64,000 bases of DNA. Source: Strigamia acuminata. Taxonomy: Eukaryota > Arthropoda > Chilopoda > Geophilomorpha > Linotaeniidae. Of this stretch, positions 26,301 to 38,035 are shown piece by piece. Made by a program: the position numbers and the translations under genes. The notes below the pieces were generated by a model that worked only from the letters and a program-made list of their open reading frames with translations, made no database searches and was not told the DNA's origin. Positions within the stretch are counted from its first letter, which is position 1, and every line of letters starts with the position of its first letter. Where the stretch lies: the NCBI GenBank assembly GCA_949358305.1, contig OX442323.1, positions 6,758,001 to 6,822,000 of the forward strand. The letters are read 5' to 3'.

Positions 26301-27930
26301 GGCGTCCGAACACGCCCTGTTTTCCAAATTGATAAATTAGGGTCAAGAGTGATTGATGGATTGCGAATTAAATTGAAAAAATTAAATAGAAAAAAAAATA
26401 CCTAATTTTTTTGGTTATCCGTGAAAGAGGAAAATGTTGTCCGGGGTGTGATGCTTTGGGAACCGGTGCACGGACGTCCCGCACCGGGCTCGGAACTTGT
26501 GGTTTTGGGCACAAACTCGAGGCAAGCCACAGCGCGCCACAAGCGTCGCCCTCCCCAGCGGCCCCACCGCAGTAGCTTGAGAACTCGGCCGACACCTCGG
26601 GGGTGGGCCTGGCCGGTAACTGTCCCTGGCGGTCGCGCACAAAAGATCCCGCCACGCCACGTCGGGTTTCCGATCCCTCCATCTCCTTGCGCGCCCATTC
26701 TCTCGCTCCCCTCAACACCAATCCCTCCCTTCGCATGTGACACGGCAAAAATCCCCTCTTTATTCCATTGAAGGCCGCGTCTTGTTCTCGAAAGGGTTTG
26801 CGACGCTTGATATTCATCAGCGTTGGTGTAGGGAGGGAAGAGCCGTGAAAAAAGAAGGAGCTTGCTTTTTCGTGTTTGTTATTTGAGAATCTTTTCGGAT
26901 TTGCTCCTTATCGGGAGCCGTTGGTTGAACACTTTGTTCCGCTATCAGTGTTGGTAGACTGGCCCGATGTGGGGCTTTGAAAAAAAGAGCTTTTCGCGAG
27001 TCCAGTCGGCGTTGTTGGTCGTGATTTCCTGTATCAGCGCCTCGGAGGTGTTTTTATTGATCCCCCATCGCGGACTCGACACGCGATAAGAGACGGACGA
27101 GGAGGAAATCTGGCAAGAGAAATGACTCTGCGTGCGAGCCACACCGACCATCTGTCCGGTGTCGCGTTTGTCCACTCGAGCATGTGCTCGTCGGCCAAGA
27201 GGGGAAGATGGAGCGCCACCTGTAGCAGAAGCGACGACGCGGCTCTTGCTGATTAGTTAGTCGATACACTTCCGGCGGTGGGGGGAAGGGGGGAGTGATG
27301 GTGCAGATTTTGTTGTTTTTTTTGTTTTGTTTTGGGATTGGTCGAACGCGGGGGGACGGTGAGTTGCGGGTGTGTTTTTGCGGGTTGTGTGCGGCTCTTA
27401 TCGGGTTTTTCCTTTTCATTTGTTTTTGTTTGGAGCGCTTTGGTGGATTTTTTTTTTGTTTTTTTATGATAATATTGGGCATTGGAGCTTTGGAGCTTGG
27501 GAAACGAGTGTGAGGGCGGGCAGTGGTCGTGTGGTGGCGCCGCCTGGTGGTCGTCCTCGTTTTGCTTCAATATATTGGATGGAGAAGTCCGTGTGCGAGT
27601 GTGCCTCTATCAGAAAGTCATTTGTCAGGGACCATTTATTGGATGACACAGCACCCCTGGTAGCAGGTTTTGCTGCTCCCTATTTCATATGAGTTGGCTG
27701 GAGAGGGACTAGTCGCCAATATTCACTGCTCAGTTAAGGGTCGATGGGAAATTGCTGAAAGGACTCTTTTTTTTTTTTTCTTTTTTTTCTTTTTTGTAAA
27801 TGCAATTTTTAGTCATGAAATTTTCCTTTTTGTATTTGTGTGTTGTTTGGATTTGAGGTTTAATTTGTCACGGGGTGGATTTTGGAAATTTTTCAATGTG
27901 TGTGAATTTTTGGACAAAATGGTCATTTTG
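23353..27930. other. SPT3 intron 2, first part: unique DNA, no gene seen
   Basis: Mixed unique sequence. At 24094 the plus strand reads ATGGCGGCG directly followed by the donor-like GTGAGT (24103-24108), a possible minimal first exon. G runs lie at about 24121-24132. A TATA-like TATAAAAGGGGG lies at about 25359. 26430-26760 is GC-rich with overlapping open frames on both strands and no recognisable product. A CTCF-like site lies at 27213-27226. Confidence 0.5.
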
Positions 27931-27934
27931 TGTT

Positions 27935-28400
27935 TAAAAAAATGGTTAAAAGTGGTAAATTTTAGTTAAAAGTAGTAAATTTTGGTTAAAAGTGGTTAAA
28001 TTTGGTGAACAGTGGTAAATTTTGGTAAAAAATGGTTAAAATTGGTAAATTTTGGTAAAAAATGGTTAAAGATGGTAAATTTTGGTAAAAAATGGTTAAA
28101 GATGGTAAATTTTGGTAAAAAATGGTTAAAAATGGTTAAAAATGGTAAATTTTGGTTTAAAATGGTAAATTTGGGTTTAAAATGGTAAATTTGGGTTTAA
28201 AATGGTAAATTTGGGTTTAAAATGATATTTTTTAGTTAAAAACGGCAAATGTAAGTTAAAATCGCAAATATTTGTTAAAAGTCGCAAATTTGGGTTAAAA
28301 AATTGCAAATTCTGGTTTAAAACGGCAAATTTAAATTAAAAATCGCAAATTTTGGTTAAAAAAAAGTCAATTTTTGGTCATAAAACGCCAATTTTTGGTT
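27935..28400. repeat. AT-rich minisatellite, about 28-30 bp
   Basis: Tandem units of the type GGTAAATTTTGGTAAAAAAT followed by GGTTAAAA, drifting rightward into GGGTTTAAAATGGTAAATTT and then GCAAATTT-containing variants. It is non-coding. Confidence 0.9.
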
Positions 28401-29330
28401 AAACAAGCCTAATTTTGATTAAATTAATTAAAATAACAAAATTTAATATGAAAAAAAAATTAGTATTAATTTTTTTCCGCATAAGGGGATTTAAATATTA
28501 CTTCTAATTATTATTTATAATTATAAAATGTATCGAATTAAAAAATAAAAACGGCCGATTTCTTCCTCTCTCTCTCTCTCTCTCTCCTCCGTTTGAAAAC
28601 TCTTAATACATCATTAATTTTTAATACCATTTTCTTATGTTTATTAAGCATAAATAAGTGAGAGAAAGTAATTACAAAGTTTAGGCAAATGTATATTTTA
28701 AGATTTTATATCAACAGAGAATTTTCCTCATTTTTTTTTAAACTTTTTTTTTTTATTTTTCTTCTCCTTCGAGAGAGATTTTTTCCCTTTTTTTTATTTT
28801 CTATTCGAGTTTGAAAATGATAATTTCCGTCTCCCGCTCCTATATCGACGAGCGACAGATCTTATTAAAGGAAGGTGTTGAATCTCATTTTTGTGTCAGA
28901 AAAAATGTTTGTTCATGCTGATGATATCCGACCAAATTATCGCAATTACGAGTCCAAATTAAAATGAAGTCGCTCGATTCCACACTTTATTTCTCCTCTT
29001 TTTTTTTTGGTTTTTTTTTTTTTTATTTTTATTTTCTTTTGCTCGCTCTCTGTTGAACGTGTTATACCAGCTTTTAAAAATGGGCGATAAAAGTAAGTGA
29101 AATTGTGAGCGAAAAGTCAACACGTTTGCTGCTTGCAATCTGATCAAGTTCAATATTTACACATGACTCGTCACTTGATGCAAAGTGAGCAAAGAGTTGA
29201 CAATACACACACAAAAGTTCAAATTAATTTTATCAAATGACGGCAATTTTTAAAAAGTAAATTTTTTTTTTTAATCTTATAAAATGTAGGGGATGAAAAA
29301 TTTGTGTTGCGATTTTCGTGGTGGAAAAAT
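28401..29330. other. AT-rich spacer, no gene seen
   Basis: AT-rich unique DNA with a CT microsatellite at about 28564-28588 and T runs at 28730-28760 and 29000-29035. No coding exon was recognised on either strand. Confidence 0.6.
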
Positions 29331-29334
29331 CATC

Positions 29335-29905
29335 AAATTTAAGGTTTTTAATGGTTAAAAAATGACAAAATTTAAGGTTTTTATTGGTCAAAAATTACCA
29401 AATTTACATTTTACATTGTTAATGGTAATTTATTGCCAAATTTACGTTTTTAATGGTAATTTATTGCCAAATTTACGTTTTTAATGGTAATTTATTGCCA
29501 AATTTACGTTTTTAATGGTAATTTATTACCAATTTTGCGTTTTTTATGGTAATTTATTACCAATTTTGCGTTTTTAATGGTAATTTATTACCAAATATAT
29601 GTTTTTAATGCTCAAAAATCACCAAATTTATGTTTTTAGTGCTCATAAATCACCAAATTTATGTTTTTAATGCTCAAAAATCACCAAATTTACTTTTGTA
29701 ATGGTAAAAATTCACCAAATTTATCTTTTAAATGCTAAAAAAAACAACAAATTTACGTTTTTCGGAATAAAAATCACAAAATTCACGTTTTTCATGGTCA
29801 AAAATCATAAAATTTACGTTTTTTATGGTCAGAAATCACCAAATTTTACCATTTTAACTGATCAAAAATCATAAAATTTACGTTTCCATTCACAAAAAAC
29901 CCCCA
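29335..29905. repeat. AT-rich minisatellite, about 30 bp
   Basis: Units of the type TTTTTAATGGTAATTTATTG followed by CCAAATTTACG, nearly perfect at about 29425-29530. On both sides it passes into AATGCTCAAAAATCACCAAA variants. It is non-coding. Confidence 0.9.
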
Positions 29906-32440
29906 AATTTACGCTTTTCTGTAATTCAACGACCACTAAAATTGTAATTGGACACTTTAAACCTGCCCGACTCTTGATTTAAACAGATTTTTCCATTCCC
30001 TCCTCCTTTCGATTCTTCAACCCAACCTAACATGCGCAAAAGAATCTAGCAAGGCGTCTATTTTTCACGGCCCCATCTCAATATGCCTCGCGGGTGTTTG
30101 TTGCGTTTCTCGTGAAATCCGAGTCGGCTTTAAAGACGCGCAGAATGGGCGAGGGGTCGGTTGGACGTGCATTTTGTATTTAGAATAAAAGAAAGTCGGT
30201 TATCCTCAAGAGGGATCTTTACTGTTTTGGAACACAAGACTCATTTTTAGTTGGCGGTGCCTCTGGGTTTCGTTGCTATCTTGTCATCAAACTCGCGTCT
30301 CTCTCTCTCGCTCTCTCCTTAAATTCCCCCCTCACTCTTTTTTATTCTCTCCTTTTTTAACTCTCCCTTCTACTCATCTTCTATCCGATAAGGTTGGCTC
30401 AATGGCACAAGGACACGCCTATAAAGTGGACAGCGCACGCCCTTACAGGTGGAAAGGGGAGATTGTCCCTCGCATGACCACCGCGAGTGATTGGCAGGTG
30501 GTGCCAAGAGTCCCAAGAAAATTTTAACAAAAATTTAATAAATTGGTTTACGCACATCGTGTAAATTAAAATTTTTTTTAAGCCTTTTTCTCTGTGCTGT
30601 CATTGTTATCAATAATGCTTTGCCATATGTTACTGTGCTTTCTTTGTAAGCATTTTGCATATTGTTACGCTCGCTAAAAACCAAAAGCACGAATTTCTAC
30701 GTAAAAACTGTCCCGACGTGCCGCCATCTCTTTAATTATTTTCTCCGACGCGATCGAGTGGACTTTGTCTGCGTTTTGCGACGAAATTGCAATTCGGGCG
30801 ACATTGACCGCCTTGTAATTAAATTTCTCACTTAATAAAATAAAAAAAGAGATGTGAAAAAAAAAAAACGGGACAAACTGTTTGTTATCATTATTTATTG
30901 TTATTATTATTATCATTACAATTGCGCGAGGTCGGTTTTGTAATGGCTTTGTGTGCTCGGCTCACCGACTTGCTGTCGTCTTTTGTTGGCAAACTATTGT
31001 CATTTTGGTCGACTCTTAACCAACGACAGAAAGATGGAAAGAAGTTTGAAGGAAGTGGAAAGGGGCGAGGGGAGTGTAAGAAGGAGGGGTCGGGAGGGGT
31101 GTTGTAAAGAAGTGCGGGCGCCCCCAACCCATATTCATCCACTCCACTTCTTTCTCTCGCCACTGTAGGGTGCCTTCTGGGCTCCCGGTTTCAGTCCTTT
31201 TGTGCACTCGTCTCTCTCTCGCTCGCTCTCTGTAGCCATTGAAAGGGGGGGCATCGCGCACTGGAGCGGCCCGGGGACTTAAGGCGGTGGACGGGTGAGG
31301 CGGCCGAGCGCAGCTGACGGCTACACGACACGGCCCCGGACCTCGTCGCCGTTATGTCGCTGTCAGAGTGACAGAGTGTTTCAAACACGGCCCGAGTTGT
31401 GGCTAAGAATGATAATGGGACGCACACTGTTCTTTTATTGATCAAAATGTGATCCTTCAAGTTTGAAGGAAAAAAAATTTTTTTTTTTTTTTTGAGGGGT
31501 TTTTTAGTTAGAATTTGTGTGTATCTTGTCTAATAATTTGGAGAGGGAAACTTGATTGAAAAATGATGGAGAGGGAGCTCGAAATTGAGGGGTTTGCGAC
31601 GTTCTTTGAAGAGTGCGCAGGTGCAGCAGCTTTTCATCATTTTTTAACCGCGGTGTTTTTTTGGTTTGTTTATTAAATTAAGGGATAGTTTGGGAATATT
31701 GTTATTATTGTTTGTTTTTTTAATTTTGGGTTGGTTTTCGTCGGCGTCTTTCCGCAGCGACGAGCCCGGGAGTGCGACCGCAAAAGCCGTGCAGTGCCGT
31801 GTCGCAGTGACGCGCGGTCTCTTGCCGGCGTGCCGCACGCTCCGCCAAAACAGAGCCATAACTCAGTAGCTCATTAGCGCTCGCGCTGTCACCCCGACCC
31901 CCCTCGCTCATCCGGAGGGCGAGAAAAGTTTGATGAGGGGGGCTCACTTTTATTACCGTTGGTTATACGCATTTCGAAGATTAAAACCAGTGCCCCGCGT
32001 CGTTGTCGTCCAACTTTTTTACTGCCCCTTCTCTTGACTCGGTCAATTTGTCTCGAGGAGACGTGCCACTCGTATCCATCAAGCAGACAGGATCGAGATG
32101 TTCGGTTACAATTTAAAGTCCACTTTGTAAAAAGGGAGCGCTAAGGAGGAGTGTTTGTGTGATTAACATCCGTCCAGCAAACAAGGTTTCGACTCAATCT
32201 TCGAAATGGTTCGACGAGTGCTTTTTGATGCTTTGAGATATTTGACAACATCGAGTTTAACGAAAAAATATATTTAAAAAAAAGTCTGAGAGTCGCCATT
32301 TTTTTTTTTTTTTTTTTTTTTTTACTTAGAAATAAAAATAAATGACCGAGACCGGGTTTATAGGGTCGCGAGCGATAAGGGCCCTTCGAATAGGGCCAAA
32401 ATTTAAAAAAAAAAATTTTTTTTTGTAATGACCTACAAGA
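29906..32440. other. unique DNA, no gene seen
   Basis: Mixed composition. CT-rich stretches lie at about 30297-30320 and 31203-31235. 31250-31400 and 31740-31930 are GC-rich and promoter-like on inspection. T runs lie at 31479-31493 and 32300-32323. The short frames on both strands show no family features. Confidence 0.5.
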
Positions 32441-32444
32441 TAAG

Positions 32445-32625
32445 GGCCCAAAAAAATTGTAGGGCCCCAAAAAGGCGCAATACTTTGATTATAGGCCCCA
32501 AAAAAATTGTAGGGCCCCAAAAAGGCGCAATACTTTGATTATAGGCCCCAAAAAAATTGTAGGGCCCCAAAAAGGCGCAATACTTTGATTATAGGCCCCA
32601 AAAAAATTGTAGGGCCCCAAAAAAA
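32445..32625. repeat. 50-bp tandem repeat with GGGCCCC palindromes
   Basis: About three and a half near-perfect copies of a 50-bp unit, with repeat starts 50 bases apart near 32461, 32511, 32561 and 32611. Each unit contains GGCGCAATACTTTGATTATA, then GGCCCCAAAAAAATTGTA and GGGCCCC. A diverged edge extends to about 32715. Minus-strand frames through it are repeat artefacts. Confidence 0.9.
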
Positions 32626-32719
32626 TCCAAAAAAATCTAGGATAAGGGCCCAATTTAAAAAACTTGAAATACATTTTTTTAATAGGTTGCCAAAAAGGGC
32701 CGCTAGGGGCTCTGCAATG

Positions 32720-34560
32720 ACCCAAAGTTGGTGGATTTTTTAAAAAAATGTTGTAATCAGTCGAGTGAATTGTTGAGTGGCTTTGATGTAAATTGAGTCG
32801 AAGAGAGAGAGAGTGAGAGCGAGGTGGAGAGATGGAGAAAGTGGACTAGTGGATGCCGCTAATTAAGCGCTGGCCCCATGTGAAAATGCAATGTGCCAAT
32901 CAAGGGATGGAGGACGCGTGCAGGCTGCTAGCTAGCGTCTTTGTAGCCGAAAGCGAGGCGCAAAATGATTTTGTCTCCTGCATAAAGCAGAAAGATGTGG
33001 GAAAATAAAAGGCGTCGACTTAATTAATATTTGCAAAGCGCTTCCCCTCTCCGTGTTTTACGGGCTTTTAAGAGAAGACTTTGATTGCACAGCGCCGTCA
33101 TTCTCACCTGGACAAGAGTTGGAGGCAGAGAAGGGAAGGGGACTTAAGGAGCCGGGCTCTCGAAGGGATTTGGCATGTATGGTCAAGACTTAGCGGGGCT
33201 TGCGAGCCGATAGGCTGGCCCGTGTAGTGCTGTGTCGTTTGCAAGACAGTCAGTCCATTTATCCCCAAGAAAAGCTTGTTGCTCGCAAAAGTCTCCTTAC
33301 CACAGTTTGGCCAGTAATTGTAAGTAATTAGAGGCAAGCAGCCAGGGAATGTTGCAACTGTCCACCGAAACTGACCACAAACTACCTGATCCGCAGACCC
33401 CCGGTCTTTTGCCTCAGTTTGGCCACTCGTAATCTTTTTATTGGCGACTAAGGAGTGGTTCTTAACCCGCGGGTTCAACTTCTTTTTATCACCTCTGACC
33501 TCGATGCGTCCTCGTAAAATTTACACACCTCGTTTTGTTTTCCCTTTTTCCTGAGCACATTTATTTATTTTGCCTCCGAGCGCCGTTGACCACCACAATT
33601 CGCTCCTGACCCCGGGTCAGCAAGTCGTAAACTTAAGTGAACAAGTCCTTGGAATGGAATGGAATGGAAAGGAATGGAATGGATGGCGCGGCCAGCCCTT
33701 TCTCGCTTTATCTCATCAACACCTGGTCGAATACATTGTTTTTCGTGCAATACATTGTTGAAAAATAAAAATAATTTTTTTTTTTTTTTTTTTTTTTTAG
33801 TTTTGTTAATTAAAAGTTGTTAATTAATGGTTTTCTATCTGGTGACAACATCAAATTACAAGGTGCATTGTATGTATTGCACATAAATTTGTGTGTACTG
33901 AGATTGTTGATTGAACCTCGCTAGGATGAAGAGTTGGCTGTTGTTCCTCTTTTGATAATTAGTCCACGCTCAGACGCGCATGGGGACACGACTCGCGCCA
34001 TCTTTTGCAGTTTCGTCGTCCTTTTATTGGGTAATTGGTTTGCTTGTGGATTTTTTTTTTCTTCTCCGCGTCTGTTTCGTCGTCCTCCGCCTCCTCTTCA
34101 TCCCCCATCGCTCTGGGAAATGATGTGCCGTGTAGACCGGCTCGAATCAGCGTGAAAGTGCATTGCCGACGGGCGTCAAGTCGGCTTGCACGTGATAATT
34201 TGTAGAATAGCGTCTGCCGAAACTCCTTGCTTCCTCTCATCTCCTCCCCGCTACCCCTGATGGACGTGTTTGCCTGTTTTGCCTTCCCGGCGGGAGCAAT
34301 AAAAAAAAATTTCACGAGCAATCTGCGCGAACTCATTCCCTCTTCATCTCGACGAGCAGAGCAGACACGTCACGCTTTACGAAAATGACGTATAGAGTGC
34401 AAAATCAAATACGGACTTGCGGAGTGGGGCGGGGAGGGGGGGGGGGGAGCGAGGGGTGGAATTAAAGAGATTTGATCATTTTTTTTCTTGTGGGTTTTGA
34501 GTGGTAAGTAATTGTAATGGGGAAAATAAGTCTGCAAATGTGGTGGAAATAAAAAGGGAG
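32720..34560. other. unique DNA with pentamer microsatellite, no gene seen
   Basis: Mostly unique. A GGAAT pentamer run with one variant (GGAAA) lies at about 33651-33682. A T run lies at 33777-33799 and a G run near 34435-34448. The minus frame at 33104-33478 is open for 124 codons but shows no family features, splice sites or composition shift that I trust. Confidence 0.5.
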
Positions 34561-34564
34561 TTTT

Positions 34565-34950
34565 TTAACGGTAATTGGCGAAAATCGACGAGATTGTCGA
34601 AGGTATTGACGAGTTGCGACGGAAATTGGGTTATTGGCCGATTTTGCAAACGTGGGGTGAAATATAAAGGAATTTTTTGATCGTTAATTGGCGAAAATCG
34701 CCGAAAATCGTCGAAAATATTGACAAGTTGCGACGGAATTGCTGTCGGGGGAAAATAAAAAGGAATTTTTCAACGTCAATTGGCGAAAATCGCCGAAAAT
34801 CGCCGAAAATCGCCGAAAATATTGACGAATTGCGTCGGAAATTGGGCATTTGCTTTCGGGGAAAAAATAAAAAGGAATTTTTCGCCGCTAATTGACGAAA
34901 ATCGCGGAAAACACTGAGAAATTGCGACGGAAATTGGGTTTTTGCTGTCG
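34565..34950. repeat. about 95-bp tandem repeat with internal GAAAATCGCC units
   Basis: Four diverged copies share GGCGAAAATCGCCGAAAATC, then ATTGACGAGTTGCGACGGAA, then a region ending AATAAAAAGGAATTTTT. A 10-bp subunit, CGAAAATCGC, is itself repeated in some copies. Short frames across it are artefacts. Confidence 0.88.
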
Positions 34951-37317
34951 GCGCGCATCACGCCGAGTGCAGTTTCGGTGTTTTGGTAATTTGTCACGGA
35001 TGGTGGGAATTGGGTAACGGCGAGTTATCACGTGCTCGGAGAATGACAGTCGCATGATGGATGAGGCTATTAGACCAAGTGTGATGGTGCTAATAAGTCA
35101 CATATGCGACACCGTCTTTTAAGCCGCGCTAGATTATCCTGTTTAGACGCGAATCGCTTTTAATTTTTTAAAAGGCTCAAAACTCATTCTTTGAACAAAA
35201 CTTCGACGCTCGCCATTTTTTTTTCCCCTCTTTCTCTTTTTTTCTCTTTTAAATTGACTCGGTCGGACGTGCAGAAAGGGCAAAGAGAGGACAGATGTTA
35301 AGACGCGATAATAAAGTAGGGACAGTGTCCACGACCTCATCCGCAGATGGAGAGGGCAGGGCATATGCGATGTGATATGGCGTTTAATGCCAGGGGTCAG
35401 CGAATTTATGGCCAGACCACTCGTCCATATCAGAGGGTCAAGCCGGACATTGGTCGACTCATAATTCAAGACGCATTTCCAGTCTCCAATTTTTTTTTTG
35501 CTTCCTAATACCCTAATACCCCGCTAGGAGCGCAATTTATGGGCGTTAAAAGGCCTGAAAAGGCTTAAAAAGAGTGGGGGGGAATTCACATTGTATTAAA
35601 GTGTATTGTAAAATAGGAGATCAGGCTTGAATTTATTTATTTTTTAGGTTTTCCTCTGCTTAAGTTTTTATGGCGGGGGCGTTGGGGAGAGCGAACGAAA
35701 GCAATCGGACGCTAATAGGACGCCAAGGTTGATTGTGTCAGTCGTGGTCGGATTTAGTGCCGTGATCCCGGCGCACCTGAGTGTCGGTGCCGACCCCCGA
35801 CTTATGGGTCTTTGGGGGAGGAGAAGTTCGTTTGTCCGAGTGGACGCAACTCGATTAGAGACGCGCGCCTCTCGCGACAGGTTAATTAAATTGCGCCGGG
35901 CTGGACGCCGCCTTGCTAACGATTTTCGAGGGAAGTCCGGATAGATGGACGCGAAGAAGAAATGGGGAAGAAGAAAAAAAACACCACGGTCATGTTTGGG
36001 TTGATGGTCGAGGTCCTCGTTGTCGAATTGACCGCGTTCCTTTCTACCGCCACGGGCAATTAGGTGCGGTTCGTCCACCACCACCACCACCCGCGCTCGT
36101 CTACCCCCCGAGCAACGGCTTCTTGTCGCTGTCAGTGCAACTGGACGTCCATTAGGGAAGGAAATGAAGGTTTCGGGGAGAATGTTTTGGTTTTTGGGTT
36201 TGGGGGGGTGTTGGGGGGGTCGGGTGAGAGTAGGGTGCGAACGGGCGATGAATTTATGAGCGTCTGTAACTCTGTAACCCCCCTTTTAGCTAACACCTGA
36301 ATGGGAGGACGCTGATTGGTCCGAATTGCACCCTTCGCTTCTTTTTCTAATCTTTTCAGTCGGCTCACCTGTATTGCTACCCTCAAACATCATTTCTCAA
36401 GCCGACAACATGAGTTCGCGTATAAAGGCAAAGGGGAGAGTAAATGCAGGGATCGTGACTGCGCATACAGCGCGATGAAATTTGCACACATTTGCAACAC
36501 GGGGGGGATTTTTAGATACACTTTTTTCGTTTTTATTTCATTTTTCAATTTGTTTGATGTGGATTTTTGGCGCGCGGAGCGTTTTTTTCCGTCTTTTTTC
36601 GTCGGGAACACACCTGAGATTCGAGATGGAGGGTTTTAAAGGCGGTTTCCATGGAAACGTGCTATTCCCTCGTATTGTGTCGTCTTCGTCTTCCCCCTGC
36701 GTTTCGAGAGGTGGATTTGCTTCCAGGCCGCTGCCCTTGCACATCATAACTGCCTCGTCGTTCGCGAAGTAAGGCGAGGGGTGGCGAGTGTTTATGAGAG
36801 AGGAGCAGTTTGGCGGCGCTGCGTCTTCATTTGAGGAGTCGGTTCGACGAGCCAACCAGCGGGCGGCTCGAGACTGTGCGTCTTCCCCGCCCGCCGATTC
36901 GTCGCGTGTGATGGACCGGTGAAAACCGGTGCGAAATTACGTTTCCTGGTGGCGTGTGTGTGGTTGTTGGATGCGCGGGCGGGGTCGCGACGAGACCCCC
37001 ACACACACACGTTGATATTGACGACGGTTTTGGTGTCGTGTCGGGTTTTCTTAGGTTAGGGGACGCGATTAAAGCACGGCGCACGGGCGGTATTGACGTT
37101 CTGTCCACGTGTCGGGCGTGCGAGCGGACAAAAGGGTGCCGTGCTCGGCCTGCGAATGCGCGCTTTATGCTAATGACCGCCTCCCCCGCGCCATTGTCCT
37201 GCGCGCCGCGTGACATCACGGGCACGCGCCGCGTTTGCGCCATCATTCGTCATCGCGCCAAGTCGAACAAAACAAAAAGAAAGAAAGGAAAAAGTATCGA
37301 TCGATTTGTCTACTCAC

Positions 37318-37453
37318 CCAAGCCTTCCGAGGCACGGCGTCGATCGGAGTGTCGAGGCGTCGCGTGTCGGCGGGACCAGTGAGTGTGTTGCGCCCGCCGA
37401 GTGGTCAGCGGGGCGACTGAGGCCGCTGACGGCGGGAGGCGCCGCCACACCAT
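37318..37453 (-). other. candidate minus-strand first exon (ATG to splice donor)
   Basis: From an ATG at 37453 the minus strand stays open for 45 codons (MVWRRLPPSAASVAPLTTRR onward, ending ASEGL) to a good donor, GG|GTGAGT, at 37317, leaving phase 1. It sits in a CpG-rich block in the right orientation to be a distal RUNX first exon. The peptide is arginine-rich and low in information, so it could equally be GC-rich noise or untranslated leader. Confidence 0.22.
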
Positions 37454-37884
37454 CTCGGGCTCCCTCTTTCTATGATTGGAGCATTAGCGTAGAAATTCTA
37501 ATTAGGCAAGTCATTAACATGATGTTAATTAATTGCGCCCCTCGGCTAAAAATGGGGTGGACGGCGCCGAGTGTCCACGATGGCGCGTTTCATTTCTCTT
37601 TCGCCTTCGCCCGCTCCACTTTGAGGGGTTTGGAGGAAAAAAATGTTTGGTTTTTTTTTTCTTTTTTTAATTTGGAGTTCGGTGTTTATGTTTGAGATAA
37701 ATGGGGAAATGAAACATTGTGTTTAAGGTATGTTGGTAACACCCTCCGCACACACTTTGTTCCATTACCGATTCTCATTCGACTCTCCACTTAGAGAAGA
37801 TTGGCAAAATGATGTCTGTGCGCGCGATTTGGATCCGGGGATTTGCAGAGGAGAAAAAAAATCAAATTAAATCAAAATCAAATC

Positions 37885-38035
37885 GAAGCGGGATTGAAGA
37901 AAAAGTTTTTTCCGACGGCGGCGTTTTCAGTTTAAGGTGGTCATGATTCCAAAGCGAAATTGAAGAAAAGGTTTCGACAAACGGATCTTCCGACGGCGGC
38001 GTTTTCGGTCTAAGGTGGTCATGATTCCAAACTTT
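37885..38035. repeat. tandem duplication, about 75-80 bp
   Basis: Two adjacent copies share the segments ATTGAAGAAAA, TTCCGACGGCGGCGTTTTC, then TAAGGTGGTCATGATTCCAA, differing by a few bases and a short insertion. Unlike the AT-rich minisatellites, this is a single duplication of unique, GC-containing sequence. Confidence 0.85.

Noticed and set aside
26368-26817. 149-codon minus frame in a GC-rich block
   Set aside because: The plus strand is equally open over the same bases. No splice sites or family features were found.
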